In this document: positions 43,748-51,876 of the stretch, piece after piece | Layout: every line of letters begins with the position of its first letter | Numbering within the stretch: the first letter of the stretch is position 1 | Assembly: GCA_035508275.1 (NCBI GenBank) | Contig: DATJNI010000016.1 | Coordinates: 1 to 64,000 of the forward strand | Reading direction: 5' to 3' | Source: DATJNI01 sp035508275 | GTDB lineage: Bacteria > Patescibacteriota > Saccharimonadia > Saccharimonadales > UBA4665 | Length of the DNA stretch: 64,000 nucleotides | Made by a program: the position numbers and the translations under genes | The notes under the pieces: model-generated | Seen by the model: only the letters and a program-made list of their open reading frames with translations | What the model was told of the DNA's origin: nothing | Database searches by the model: none

Positions 43748-44806
43748 CTAGTCTTCGGTTGGTTTCTCTAGAGAGAGTGGCTTTATGCCTGCCGTCTTAG
43801 AGGATATCTTGACCATATCTTTGTCCACTTTGCCTAGTTCTTTGTGAGCGGCGTTGTAGTGGTTAACGGTTGTACCTAAGGAGCTTCCTAGTTTTTGCAT
43901 GTATGTTTCGTAGGAGCCTAGGTGTCGAGCGAGTTCGCCTACCCTAGTTTGAATTTCTTGAGCCTGCTCTTCTATTTGTAGACTTCTAAGGCCTTGGAGA
44001 ACAGTTTGGAGATAGGCCATGAAAGTTGTTGGGCTAACAATTATTACGTTTTTATCTATAAAGGCATACTCAATTAGGTCTCTGGCTGAGGTACCGGTAG
44101 CGCCAATCTTGTTTATGAGTAGATCATAATATATGGCCTCGCTCGGGATAAACATGAAGGCATAATCCATGGTGTTTTCTTTTGGTCTAATATACTTAGC
44201 TGTTTCATCTATTCTCTTTTTTAGATCAGACTTAAATAGCCGCTCTATGGCTTCTCTTTTAGTTTTATCTTTTTCGTCAATGAGTCGGTTGTAGTTTTCT
44301 AGAGAGAACTTAGAGTCGACTGGCAGAAGTCGTCCCTTATCTAGCATGATAACGGCGTCTACTATTTCGCCGTCTTTAAACTTGTATTGCAGCTTATATC
44401 TATCTGGCGTCATGACATTTTCTAGTACTTGAGAAAGATAAAACTCCCCTATGACTCCTCTTTGTTTGGGGTTCTGCAGGACGTTTTGTAAAGTTTTTAG
44501 CTCGTCAGTAATACTAACTACCTGCTTATTGGATTCCTTTAATTCGGTAAGGTTCCTAGTTACTTCAGAGATTATCTTAGAACTAGCAGCAAATTGGCTA
44601 GCCATTTGCTTGTTGGTGTTAATTAACTGATCGCTGAGCTGCTTATTCATGCCGTCTTTAAGATCCTGAATAGATTTAGTCAGGTTATTCATGTCGTTTT
44701 TAAGGAGTAGAGCTTCTGTTGAGTTAGATTTTCTAGAGTTTGTAATGAATATATATGATAGAACTGCAAACAGAAGAATGCTCAAAATTACCACCGCATA
44801 GATCAT
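43748..44806 (-). CDS. rmuC: DNA recombination protein RmuC
   Basis: The 352-residue protein has a membrane segment at 3-22, a coiled coil (about 30-105) and the RmuC domain with GVIGEFYLSQVLENVM, LPVDSKFSLENYNRLI, AFMFIPSEAIYYDLL and SPTTFMAYLQTV. RmuC proteins are putative nuclease-fold proteins that limit recombination between inverted repeats. Length is typical of short RmuC forms. Confidence 0.92.
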   Translation of the reverse strand: MIYAVVILSILLFAVLSYIFITNSRKSNSTEALLLKNDMNNLTKSIQDLKDGMNKQLSDQLINTNKQMASQFAASSKIISEVTRNLTELKESNKQVVSITDELKTLQNVLQNPKQRGVIGEFYLSQVLENVMTPDRYKLQYKFKDGEIVDAVIMLDKGRLLPVDSKFSLENYNRLIDEKDKTKREAIERLFKSDLKKRIDETAKYIRPKENTMDYAFMFIPSEAIYYDLLINKIGATGTSARDLIEYAFIDKNVIIVSPTTFMAYLQTVLQGLRSLQIEEQAQEIQTRVGELARHLGSYETYMQKLGSSLGTTVNHYNAAHKELGKVDKDMVKISSKTAGIKPLSLEKPTED

Positions 44807-44827
44807 GGTCTCTATTCTAACAAATAC

Positions 44828-45547
44828 TTAAGTGTTTATCTGTACGGTTGTACCAATATTTACCCAGTTGTATAGCCATTGGGCTGTAGCTAGTGGGAGC
44901 TCAACGCAACCATGAGAGGCGTTAATGTTGTTGTCCGGGACATTACCAAACAGATCACTACTTCTCCAGGTGGCATCGTGCAGACCATAAGTGCCGTATT
45001 GGTTATTTAGAAACGGCATCCAGTAGTTAACGTAGTCGGTCCAAGAACTTAGTTGGTCTGAGCCAGTTAGTGTTTGGTTGATACGTTTAGCATATATCTG
45101 ATAAGTACCGGTTGGGGTAATGGTGCTAGCAAAACCACTGTAACCAGTTATTACTGGGGAGTTATATAGCATATTAGTGCCATTACATGCCCAGAGGTGA
45201 CGTGCAGAAATACTGACCAATACTTCTTGGGTAAGAGTGTTGCCGGCACAAGGATTAACAGGCTTAGCGACAGCGACAACCTTGTCTGATTTGGCTGGCT
45301 TGGCGACGCCAGCTACGGCTGGGTGTAGTTTGGGAGGGCTAAGGTTAGAGGCACTGGTGTTATTAACCTTGATCATAAGTAGAGCGAAGACCATTAGTAG
45401 AGCTACTAATACTATGCTAAGACGACGGGTACGGCCTAGTTTCTTAGGTGGTTCACTAGGCGCAGCATCTTCTGTTTTGGAGTAATAGTAGTTATACCCA
45501 ACAAAGTTGCCGGGTCGGACGGTTTTATTCTGAAGCGAGTTACTCAT
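44828..45547 (-). CDS. L,D-transpeptidase (YkuD domain), membrane-anchored
   Basis: YkuD enzymes crosslink peptidoglycan through L,D bonds. The 239-residue protein has a cytoplasmic tail, one membrane helix (about 43-60) and an extracytoplasmic YkuD domain with TPTGTYQIYA and the catalytic Cys214 in SHGCVELP. Most family members have Arg or Asn two residues after the Cys-x; here it is Glu (CVE), which may alter substrate binding. Two further cysteines (about 100 and 121) could form a disulfide. Confidence 0.88.
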   Translation of the reverse strand: MSNSLQNKTVRPGNFVGYNYYYSKTEDAAPSEPPKKLGRTRRLSIVLVALLMVFALLMIKVNNTSASNLSPPKLHPAVAGVAKPAKSDKVVAVAKPVNPCAGNTLTQEVLVSISARHLWACNGTNMLYNSPVITGYSGFASTITPTGTYQIYAKRINQTLTGSDQLSSWTDYVNYWMPFLNNQYGTYGLHDATWRSSDLFGNVPDNNINASHGCVELPLATAQWLYNWVNIGTTVQINT

Positions 45548-45661
45548 AGTTTACTAATTCTAGATGTACGAGCTTTTTTAAAGCTGTAAGAAATTATTAT
45601 TTTATCTTTTTTGTTTTTGTTTAACCTAAGGCTGATTATATATAAGTAGGGTAGCATTAGC

Positions 45662-45695
45662 AATAATAAAAGACCCGGACAAATGTGCCCGGGTC
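45662..45695 (-). terminator. Intrinsic terminator of the alpha/beta hydrolase gene
   Basis: On the minus strand GACCCGG (45695-45689) and CCGGGTC (45678-45672) form a 7-bp GC-rich stem, followed by TTTTATTATT (45671-45662). A second hairpin, TTGGAAG/CTTCCAA (45718-45712 with 45704-45698), lies immediately upstream in the same transcript. The remaining intergenic sequence, 45548-45661, shows no further feature. Confidence 0.8.
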
Positions 45696-45769
45696 ATTTG
45701 GAAGCCTCACACTTCCAATTCCAGCTTAGTACACGTAGGCTCAGCATTCAATGTGATTTTGCGCACAAT

Positions 45770-46597
45770 TTAGGGCTTTTCATTTTCGTATCCTGCAACT
45801 ACTCGCTCAACAATTAATTTAGAGGCCTTTTTGTTAATTACATGCCTGGCTCTAACGCTGTAGTGACTAACTGCGTCGTTAGCTGTACCTATTACCTGCT
45901 CTGTGTGTCCTCTAATAACGATGGTGTCGAAACTGCCGTAGATAGCGTCTATAGTCATAGGTAGGTCCTTAATGTCTTCGGCTACTTGGTGTTTTAGAAT
46001 GGTGTTTTCTAGGCTTTTAATAAACGGTGTCCAGGACTTTTTGTCTACCGAAAATCCGATCAGCTTTTGACCTAGGGTATAAGCTCTACCCAGATTCTCT
46101 TCATCAAACCTTGGTTGATAGTTAATAACCCAATCGTAATAACGGGTAAAGGCGGCTAGTCTGATTCTAGCTAAACGGTTTTCTGGTAGGCCAGAATATA
46201 TTGGCATTTCAAATAGGATTAGATGCTTTACTTGAGAAGGTAAAAGCTTGGCGATTCTAGCAGCAACGATAGAGCCCATGGAGTGGCCAACTAAGGTAAC
46301 CGGTTCGTTTAAGTGTAATTTGTTTATAGAGTTAATAACGGCTGCGGCGTGATCATCGACACTGTAGTTAATCCAGTCTGGTTTTGGCGAGGCCCCGAAA
46401 CCGAGCAAATCAAAAGCTATGACTCGGTAGCCGGGACTCAACTCAAACTCTTTAATTACATTATCCCAGACCTCGTTGTTCCTGCCGATGCCGTGCAGCA
46501 GTATGACTGGATGGCCACTACCTACGTCCTTAACTAGCTTCAACCTGATTGGTCGTTTTAGAACTTTAAATAACAGCTTGTCGCTAAGATTACTCAC
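45770..46597 (-). CDS. Alpha/beta hydrolase
   Basis: The 275-residue protein has a classical alpha/beta hydrolase core: VILLHGIGRNNEVWD (oxyanion HG), the DLLGFGASPKPD loop, the nucleophile elbow VTLVGHSMGSIVAAR, and an Asp candidate in YGSFDTIV. The C-terminal His is probably the one in ARHVINKKA. Substrate unknown. It ends in a strong terminator and is divergent from the CNNM/CBS gene. Confidence 0.86.
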   Translation of the reverse strand: MSNLSDKLLFKVLKRPIRLKLVKDVGSGHPVILLHGIGRNNEVWDNVIKEFELSPGYRVIAFDLLGFGASPKPDWINYSVDDHAAAVINSINKLHLNEPVTLVGHSMGSIVAARIAKLLPSQVKHLILFEMPIYSGLPENRLARIRLAAFTRYYDWVINYQPRFDEENLGRAYTLGQKLIGFSVDKKSWTPFIKSLENTILKHQVAEDIKDLPMTIDAIYGSFDTIVIRGHTEQVIGTANDAVSHYSVRARHVINKKASKLIVERVVAGYENEKP

Positions 46598-46620
46598 TTA
46601 CTCCTATTATATAAGTGTTT

Positions 46621-46650
46621 TTTACATTTTTGGTGGTAATGCTTTAGAAT
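46621..46650 (+). promoter_or_regulatory. Promoter of the CNNM/CBS gene
   Basis: TTTACA (46621-46626), 18 bp, TAGAAT (46645-46650). The ATG lies 10 nt after the -10, so the leader is at most a few nucleotides. Confidence 0.55.
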
Positions 46651-46660
46651 GTAGTTAGCA

Positions 46661-47731
46661 ATGGAGCTCTTTGGGAGTTTAGACACCAACACATTTACAA
46701 ACGCCTTAATAGTCCTTGAAGTAGTTGCTTTAGTTACGCTATCGGCTATTTGTTCTGGACTTAATATTGCGGTAATGAGCCTGGATGTGGGTGATCTTAG
46801 GCGCAAGGCAAAACTAGGTAACAAACAAGCAAAGCGAGTGTTGCCGCTTAGAGAGCGAACTCACTTAACTCTTGCTAGTATCCTGTTAACTAATGTAGCG
46901 GCCGTTTCGGCAACCTCTCTAGTACTAACCCAAGTTGTTAATGGCTGGGTGGCAGGAGTTATTGCAACTCTACTTATTGTTATCTTCGGCGAAATACTGC
47001 CACAGGCACTGTTTGCTAGGAACACGCTTCGTTACGCCAGCCGTTTTGCGCCGGTTCTTAAGACTATGATAGCCGTTACATATATCTTAAGTAGACCGTT
47101 GGAATCGCTTTTAAATCGTTTATTCCCTAGCATTAAAAAAGAATTGCAATCACGAAGTGAGCTGGGTCTAGTAATTAGCGAGCACCTTGGAGACGATAGC
47201 TCAGAACTAGACGAAAGTGAAATTGGCATTATGAAGGGGGCACTAGAGCTTAGCGAAAAGAGAGCCAGAGATATTATGACTGACATAAAGCATACCTATT
47301 ACTTACGCCTAGATACAGAGCTGGACGGACCAAAGATTGATGAAATTAAAGAAAGAGGCTTTAGCCGAGTGCCAATCTTAAATAGCGAGCTTACGGCCTG
47401 CGACGGCGTGTTACTTATGAAAGATCTGGTCGACGTGGATTTTGATGACAACCATTATAAGGTTAGTGATATGCCGCTTCATAGAACACCTATAGTCGGC
47501 TCCATGACAGCTCTAGATACGCTTCTAAGAAAGTTTCTCTCAAGCGGCAGTCATCTTATACCGATCGAGAGAGACGAGTCAATTGTCGGCATAGCTACAA
47601 TTGAGGATCTAATAGAAGAAATCTTCGGGCAAGAGATTGAAGATGAGACTGACCGAATACGTCGACCTATTTCGTTATCTTTTCCCAAGGCAAGTCCGGC
47701 TTACCAAAATGGCCATAAGCCGAAGTCTTAG
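46661..47731 (+). CDS. CNNM (DUF21) transmembrane protein with CBS domain pair
   Basis: The 356-residue protein is of the CorC/HlyC-type family. It has a DUF21 membrane region with three to four helices (first at about 15-40, containing AICSGLNIAVMSLD), an acidic cytoplasmic linker, then two CBS domains (about 205-325, including FSRVPILNS and IEDLIEEIFG). No CorC_HlyC C-terminal domain follows. Related proteins take part in magnesium or cobalt handling; the ion here is not known. Its last 65 bp overlap metK convergently. Confidence 0.85.
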   Translation: MELFGSLDTNTFTNALIVLEVVALVTLSAICSGLNIAVMSLDVGDLRRKAKLGNKQAKRVLPLRERTHLTLASILLTNVAAVSATSLVLTQVVNGWVAGVIATLLIVIFGEILPQALFARNTLRYASRFAPVLKTMIAVTYILSRPLESLLNRLFPSIKKELQSRSELGLVISEHLGDDSSELDESEIGIMKGALELSEKRARDIMTDIKHTYYLRLDTELDGPKIDEIKERGFSRVPILNSELTACDGVLLMKDLVDVDFDDNHYKVSDMPLHRTPIVGSMTALDTLLRKFLSSGSHLIPIERDESIVGIATIEDLIEEIFGQEIEDETDRIRRPISLSFPKASPAYQNGHKPKS

Positions 47732-48794
47732 AGTAGATTGGACGCCTTAGGTCTAGAGTCTCAATTATTCCTCTTACTGAGGTATCAATTAGTTTATCTT
47801 TAAATTCGTGCAGGGCTTTTTGAGAAGCTGTCTCAGTGCCAAAAGTCTCTATGGTTTGCATTAGTGGCTTTGGTTGGCCAATTACGTAGGCTAGGCCGAC
47901 TTCACATTTGCTGGCAAGACCATGAGCGACTATGTTCTTAGCAATGTAGCGAGCAGCGTAAGCGCCACTTCTGTCTACTTTGGAAGGGTCCTTGCCGGAG
48001 AAAGCCCCGCCACCAACTCGTGCGTAGCCGCCGTATGTATCAACTACTATCTTTCTGCCGGTCAGGCCAGCGTCACTCTCTGGGCCTGGAATATGCCAAA
48101 CGCCGGTACCGTTTACTATGATGTCTTCTTCGCTAGGCAAGTCGTATTCGAAACTATCTAGGACCGGTTTAATTATCTTTTCAATTGCTTCCGCCCTAAC
48201 TTGTTCTGGCTTTTTATCCTCGGCGTGTGCTACGGCCAAAACTATTTTTTCAATTGAATCAGGCTGCCCTCCAGAATATTTAACTGTTACCTGAGCTTTG
48301 CCGTCTGGTCTTAGCCATTGTAGGATTCCTTTTTCTCTACACTCATCGATCCTTCTAGTTAGAGCGTGAGCGATAGATATTGGCAAGGGCATAAGTTGGC
48401 TAGTTTCTTTTACGGCAAAGCCAAACATCATGCCTTGGTCACCGGCACCCTCGTCGTGTTCAACGCCAATAGCAATTTCCGGTGATTGCAAGTGAACGTC
48501 ATTGGAGAATTCGCTTTCCGAGGAAAAACCCCAAGCTGGTTCGGTGTAACCAAGTTTTTTTACTTTGTCCCTTACTAGTTTTTCGAAGTTAATTTCGGCT
48601 CTGGTTTTAATCTCGCCGAATAGCGCAATACGATTTGCTCCGGCTACTGTTTCAATGGCGGTATGGCTGTCTTTATCTAGAGCTAGGGCAGCATCTACTA
48701 CGGCGTCGCTTATGGCGTCACAAATTTTGTCTGGATGCCCACTAGTTACTGACTCGCTAGTGAAGTAGTCTACCTGGGTTAAAGTTTTTGGCAT
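47667..48794 (-). CDS. metK: S-adenosylmethionine synthetase
   Basis: MetK makes SAM from methionine and ATP. The 375-residue protein has FTSESVTSGHPDKICDAISDAVVDA, the hexapeptide-type GAGDQGMMFGFA and the P-loop-like GGGAFSGKDPSKVDRSGAY. These are the diagnostic MetK signatures. The ATG at 48794 is preceded by AAAGGA, which is part of the 3' stem of the leader terminator. A SAM riboswitch lies directly upstream, so the product should shut off its own synthesis. Confidence 0.97.
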   Translation of the reverse strand: MPKTLTQVDYFTSESVTSGHPDKICDAISDAVVDAALALDKDSHTAIETVAGANRIALFGEIKTRAEINFEKLVRDKVKKLGYTEPAWGFSSESEFSNDVHLQSPEIAIGVEHDEGAGDQGMMFGFAVKETSQLMPLPISIAHALTRRIDECREKGILQWLRPDGKAQVTVKYSGGQPDSIEKIVLAVAHAEDKKPEQVRAEAIEKIIKPVLDSFEYDLPSEEDIIVNGTGVWHIPGPESDAGLTGRKIVVDTYGGYARVGGGAFSGKDPSKVDRSGAYAARYIAKNIVAHGLASKCEVGLAYVIGQPKPLMQTIETFGTETASQKALHEFKDKLIDTSVRGIIETLDLRRPIYSKTSAYGHFGKPDLPWEKITK

Positions 48795-48795
48795 T

Positions 48796-48957
48796 AAAAA
48801 ATCCTTTCGGGTGCGATCAAAGAAAGGATTAAGTTATTAATATCTTCCCCTATAGCGCACTTGCTTAAATGTTAGGGCTAGATGGAGCACCTTGAAGGCT
48901 CTAAACCTTCAGGTTGCTGGCGGATCAAATGAGCTAGTTCTCTACCCGCGCTCTTTA
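48796..48957 (-). promoter_or_regulatory. SAM-I-clan riboswitch controlling metK
   Basis: The minus-strand leader carries the SAM-I/SAM-IV core: CAGCAACC, a P3 hairpin (CCTGAAGG with CCTTCAAGG, one bulged A), and AAGGTGCTCC. P1 is AGCGC (48952-48948) with GCGCT (48858-48854). CTAG in the P2 loop (48937-48934) can pair with CTAG after the GGTGC stretch (48881-48878), the expected pseudoknot. The platform is a perfect 9-bp stem (AATCCTTTC, 48830-48822, with GAAAGGATT, 48808-48800) followed by T6. The stem also contains the metK Shine-Dalgarno. CGCAC in the terminator loop (48815-48811) can pair with GTGCG of the P1 3' arm. Confidence 0.88.
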
Positions 48958-49046
48958 TACATACCAAATTGTTAATACCCTCTAATATACCATAAAGGTT
49001 TTTGAGATTGTGCGCTATAAGCGATAACTGGTATAATTCTAATCTG

Positions 49047-50771
49047 TTATTGGGGATTGGCCAAGCGGTAAGGCACTGGGTTCTGGTCCCAGGATCGGGG
49101 GTTCGAATCCCTCATCCCCAGCCAAGCCGGATTTAGCACGTCATACCATTCCTGATTGAACGTAACAACAGATACGGATTTATCTAAAATAGTGAAGTTT
49201 GAGTAAAACTTTTGCAATATTTCATCAATCTGCTCTAAGTTCTTCAATTGACCAATGTAACGTACAGCGGTATCAATGAGTTTGAAGAACTTTTCTTCAC
49301 TAACAATTGATAGCTTAAGACGCTCCTGCTGCTTTTTAATTTCTGCCAGGTCTTTTTCATACTGCGGCAACTCTACCTCAATGTACTTTTTAATGTCAGC
49401 TTTGTATATGTCCGCTATATCAGCTTTATCTGGATCGGCTATAACCTGCTTAGCCCTCTCTAGATCTTGCTCGGTGTTTTTACGGTTAGCCATGATCCTG
49501 CGCTCTTGGCTTAATAAATCATACTGCTCATCTTCAACAGCTTTTTTAGCATCACTTACATAATTGGTGTAAGCCTTTTTCAAGTCAAACTGTGCCGCCG
49601 CTAGTGTATCTATGGCAGCCTTGATAACTACGTTTGACCTGACTTGGTGTCTAAAGTGCTTAGGATTATCAGGTAAGTCTGTGAATGGACAGTGTTCATT
49701 ACTGCAGCGGAAATAAACATAGGTCTTACCCATTTTCCCTGTGCCTGGATTAGAGTGCATATTGCCACCACAGTGACCACAGGTAATCCTACCCTTTAAC
49801 AAATTAATCAGCTTGGTCTTAGTAATAGCACCACGCTTAGTTACAATGCGATCAAGGTTATCTACCTTGTTAAGCTTCTTGTAATCATCAGCCGTAATCA
49901 TTGGGACAAAATCATAGCACTTGGTTAAGTCAACTGGCTTGGTTTTCCCATAACTCATGAAGCCGGCATAGATGGTCTCACGGAGCATTTCTGATACATT
50001 CTTGTCTGTAAATCTCACCCTTTTATATTTTTGCTCACGTCCAAAGCATTGCATGTAATTTTGTTTATTAAGCCATTTAGCTATATCAACTTGTGATACT
50101 GCAGGATTACTTAATCGCATACGGAATGCCTGCTCAATAATTAAAAAGTTTTCACCATCAGGCTCAAGTACACCGTCATCCATTATCCTATAGCCATGTA
50201 CCATTTTACCTAGATACTTGCCTTCATCAGTACGCTTGCTGTAGCCTCTATCAACTGACTCTCCAAGATGCTCTGAGTACTGTTTGGATAGGGCAAAGGT
50301 AATTCCAAGCATCATCTTGCCATTAGCACTATTTTCATAAGTGGCAGTGGCAAAAAGCAAATCCTTAATAATGCGCTTATCAAGCATATCTATAATCTCA
50401 CCAGCTTCTTTCATATTGCGCGCCAGCCTATCCGGATGCCACGCTATTAAGCCTTGATACTTGCCAGAACGCAGGTCTGATAATAATTTAGAAAACTTAA
50501 GGCGCGTATCAGCTTGCTTAGCTGAATGCTCCTCTTTTATGATCTTGTAGTTTGTTATCCTGTGTGGGTCTAGTATTTTGGTCTTAATGTCATTAAGTTG
50601 ATCACCAATGGATTTCAGCTGCTTGCCAGAGTTTTCATCTGAACTTTTACGCAAGTACACGGCATAAGTTAGCTGGGTTTTATCTACTTCAGTGTATAGA
50701 TGACCGTAGTTATTTTGATAAATATCATTAAGAACGCCCAACATCTCAGCCCTAGACTGCGTATCATCCAT
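49047..50771 (-). CDS. Large serine recombinase/integrase
   Basis: This enzyme would integrate and excise the element through a Ser-DNA intermediate. The 574-residue protein has the resolvase domain with YLRKSSDE (catalytic Ser near 43) and WHPDRLARN (about 112-120), the recombinase domain (about 195-300), a zinc ribbon (CGHCGG...CSNEHCPF, about 335-365) and a coiled coil (about 395-490). The last 25 codons are the antisense strand of tRNA-Gln, and the stop lies just beyond the tRNA 5' end. An extended -10 (TGATATAAA) ends 8 nt before the ATG, so it is probably leaderless. Confidence 0.93.
   Translation of the reverse strand: MDDTQSRAEMLGVLNDIYQNNYGHLYTEVDKTQLTYAVYLRKSSDENSGKQLKSIGDQLNDIKTKILDPHRITNYKIIKEEHSAKQADTRLKFSKLLSDLRSGKYQGLIAWHPDRLARNMKEAGEIIDMLDKRIIKDLLFATATYENSANGKMMLGITFALSKQYSEHLGESVDRGYSKRTDEGKYLGKMVHGYRIMDDGVLEPDGENFLIIEQAFRMRLSNPAVSQVDIAKWLNKQNYMQCFGREQKYKRVRFTDKNVSEMLRETIYAGFMSYGKTKPVDLTKCYDFVPMITADDYKKLNKVDNLDRIVTKRGAITKTKLINLLKGRITCGHCGGNMHSNPGTGKMGKTYVYFRCSNEHCPFTDLPDNPKHFRHQVRSNVVIKAAIDTLAAAQFDLKKAYTNYVSDAKKAVEDEQYDLLSQERRIMANRKNTEQDLERAKQVIADPDKADIADIYKADIKKYIEVELPQYEKDLAEIKKQQERLKLSIVSEEKFFKLIDTAVRYIGQLKNLEQIDEILQKFYSNFTILDKSVSVVTFNQEWYDVLNPAWLGMRDSNPRSWDQNPVPYRLANPQ
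49051..49124 (+). tRNA. tRNA-Gln(CTG)
   Basis: All four arms fold: acceptor TGGGGAT/ATCCCCA, D arm GCC/GGC, anticodon stem CTGGG/CCCAG with loop TTCTGGT (anticodon CTG, reading CAG), T stem GGGGG/CCCTC with loop TTCGAAT. Discriminator G and an encoded CCA end at 49124. TATAAT (49032-49037) with TTGTGC 18 bp upstream is a likely promoter. The recombinase gene runs antisense through the whole tRNA. Confidence 0.95.
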
Positions 50772-50895
50772 AAGGCTATTTTATATCAATATATATCTGC
50801 AAGAAGTCCTTAGGTGATAAAATACATCCAACACCTAACCAGTGTTACAACAATTTGGTATGACCTAAACCCATTCTTAGGGCATGGTTATAAAT

Positions 50896-51035
50896 CTACA
50901 GAAGCCCACTGAGCGACTCACTCAGGTATTGCTTCTGTAGTCATGGCTGGAAACGGCTATGGGGGATGAAAGTCTCCGCCTGATGGGTCGCTTTATGGTT
51001 TCCGTCAGGCAACTAACACTGCCTGAAAGGAGGCA
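50896..51035 (+). ncRNA. Structured 5' leader with possible pseudoknot and SD-sequestering hairpin
   Basis: A perfect 10-bp stem CTACAGAAGC (50896-50905) with GCTTCTGTAG (50931-50940) encloses a CTGAG/CTCAG hairpin. Then GGAAAC (50949-50954) can pair with GTTTCC (50998-51003), while GCCTGA (50978-50983) can pair with TCAGGC (51005-51010), an interlocked order that defines a pseudoknot. A second GCCTGA (51021-51026) competes for TCAGGC. TGCCT/AGGCA (51020-51024 with 51031-51035) can bury the AAGGAGG Shine-Dalgarno of the gene at 51039. I recognise no known riboswitch or ribozyme class. Confidence 0.6.
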
Positions 51036-51038
51036 ATA

Positions 51039-51674
51039 ATGAATGGCAAAATTAAAGGTAAGGGTGGCAGGATCTTAGATTGGAGCAAAAGACATAAAGT
51101 CTGGACAGCAGTAATAATCATATTTGCGCTTGGAATAATCGGAACTGCTAGTTCTGGAAATAGTACAAAGCCTGTACCTACTAATTCTAGTAATAGTTCA
51201 AAGTCTACAGCTACAAAAACTACGGCATCATCACAAGCAAAAAAGGCTAGCTTTCAAGGCTATCTATGGGCTACAGGTGACTCAAACAATATACCTATGA
51301 CATTAGCTGCAGCCGGCGGCTGGGATAATAATGACGGTTGGGACAGTAGTAATGCTCAAGCTACCGTAGATGATGAGTCACCCAACGGTGTTGATCCAGC
51401 GGTAATTCAACTCAATTCTCATGAGCTTGAGATATATGTAAATGTTAAGAACACCGGAAATGCACCAGGTACACCTGAGTGTCAAGTACAAGCTTCTAGT
51501 GAATCAGGAAGTAATTTTAGTGCTGGTGCGGATTATGGGGTTAATGAGGTTTACCCAAAAACATTAAACGGAAGCACAACCATACAGCCAGGTAATTACG
51601 GCAATGCAGTTGATGACCTAACAATAACAAATAATGGTGCTGCCAACATTGTTCAAATAAAAATTAACTGCTGA
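51039..51674 (+). CDS. Membrane-anchored extracytoplasmic protein of unknown function
   Basis: The 211-residue protein has a basic N-terminus, one membrane helix (about 21-41, WTAVIIIFALGIIGTAS), a Ser/Thr/Asn-rich linker (44-75) and an extracytoplasmic beta-type domain to the end. The domain has two cysteines (CQVQ near 149 and the last residue) that might pair. It resembles DUF4352-type surface proteins only in layout. The Shine-Dalgarno AAGGAGG is unusually strong and lies inside a hairpin. Confidence 0.7.
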   Translation: MNGKIKGKGGRILDWSKRHKVWTAVIIIFALGIIGTASSGNSTKPVPTNSSNSSKSTATKTTASSQAKKASFQGYLWATGDSNNIPMTLAAAGGWDNNDGWDSSNAQATVDDESPNGVDPAVIQLNSHELEIYVNVKNTGNAPGTPECQVQASSESGSNFSAGADYGVNEVYPKTLNGSTTIQPGNYGNAVDDLTITNNGAANIVQIKINC

Positions 51675-51844
51675 TGACTAGTCTCATAATTAGCGTCAAA
51701 GAAGCTAGAAAGCTTCTTGGCAAAGACTATAATCACCTATCTGATGAACAAATAGAAGATTTGATAATTAACCTGCATGAAATAGCCAAAGGCGCTCTTA
51801 GGATGGCTACAGATAGAGTGTTGAATAAGAATAGCGTAGAATAG
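51674..51844 (+). CDS. Small helical protein of unknown function
   Basis: A 56-codon frame starts in the TGATG overlap with the stop of the preceding gene and ends at TAG 51844. Translation gives MTSLIISVKEARKLLG, then LSDEQIEDLIINLHEIAK. This is a helix-rich sequence of the kind often found beside recombinases in candidate-phyla genomes (from memory, not searched). The stop-start overlap implies translational coupling. Confidence 0.6.
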   Translation: MTSLIISVKEARKLLGKDYNHLSDEQIEDLIINLHEIAKGALRMATDRVLNKNSVE

Positions 51845-51876
51845 GGGCATTATCAGACTTTAATAGTTTTGGCAAA

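Noticed and set aside
49047..49124. The recombinase C-terminus (RDSNPRSWDQNPVPYRLANPQ-type segment) as a protein domain.
   Set aside because: It is exactly the antisense translation of tRNA-Gln and has no independent domain evidence.
50975..51010. CTGATG in the structured leader, reminiscent of a hammerhead ribozyme core.
   Set aside because: The conserved CUGANGA is not complete, no GAAA core follows in the right place and the three-stem arrangement is missing.
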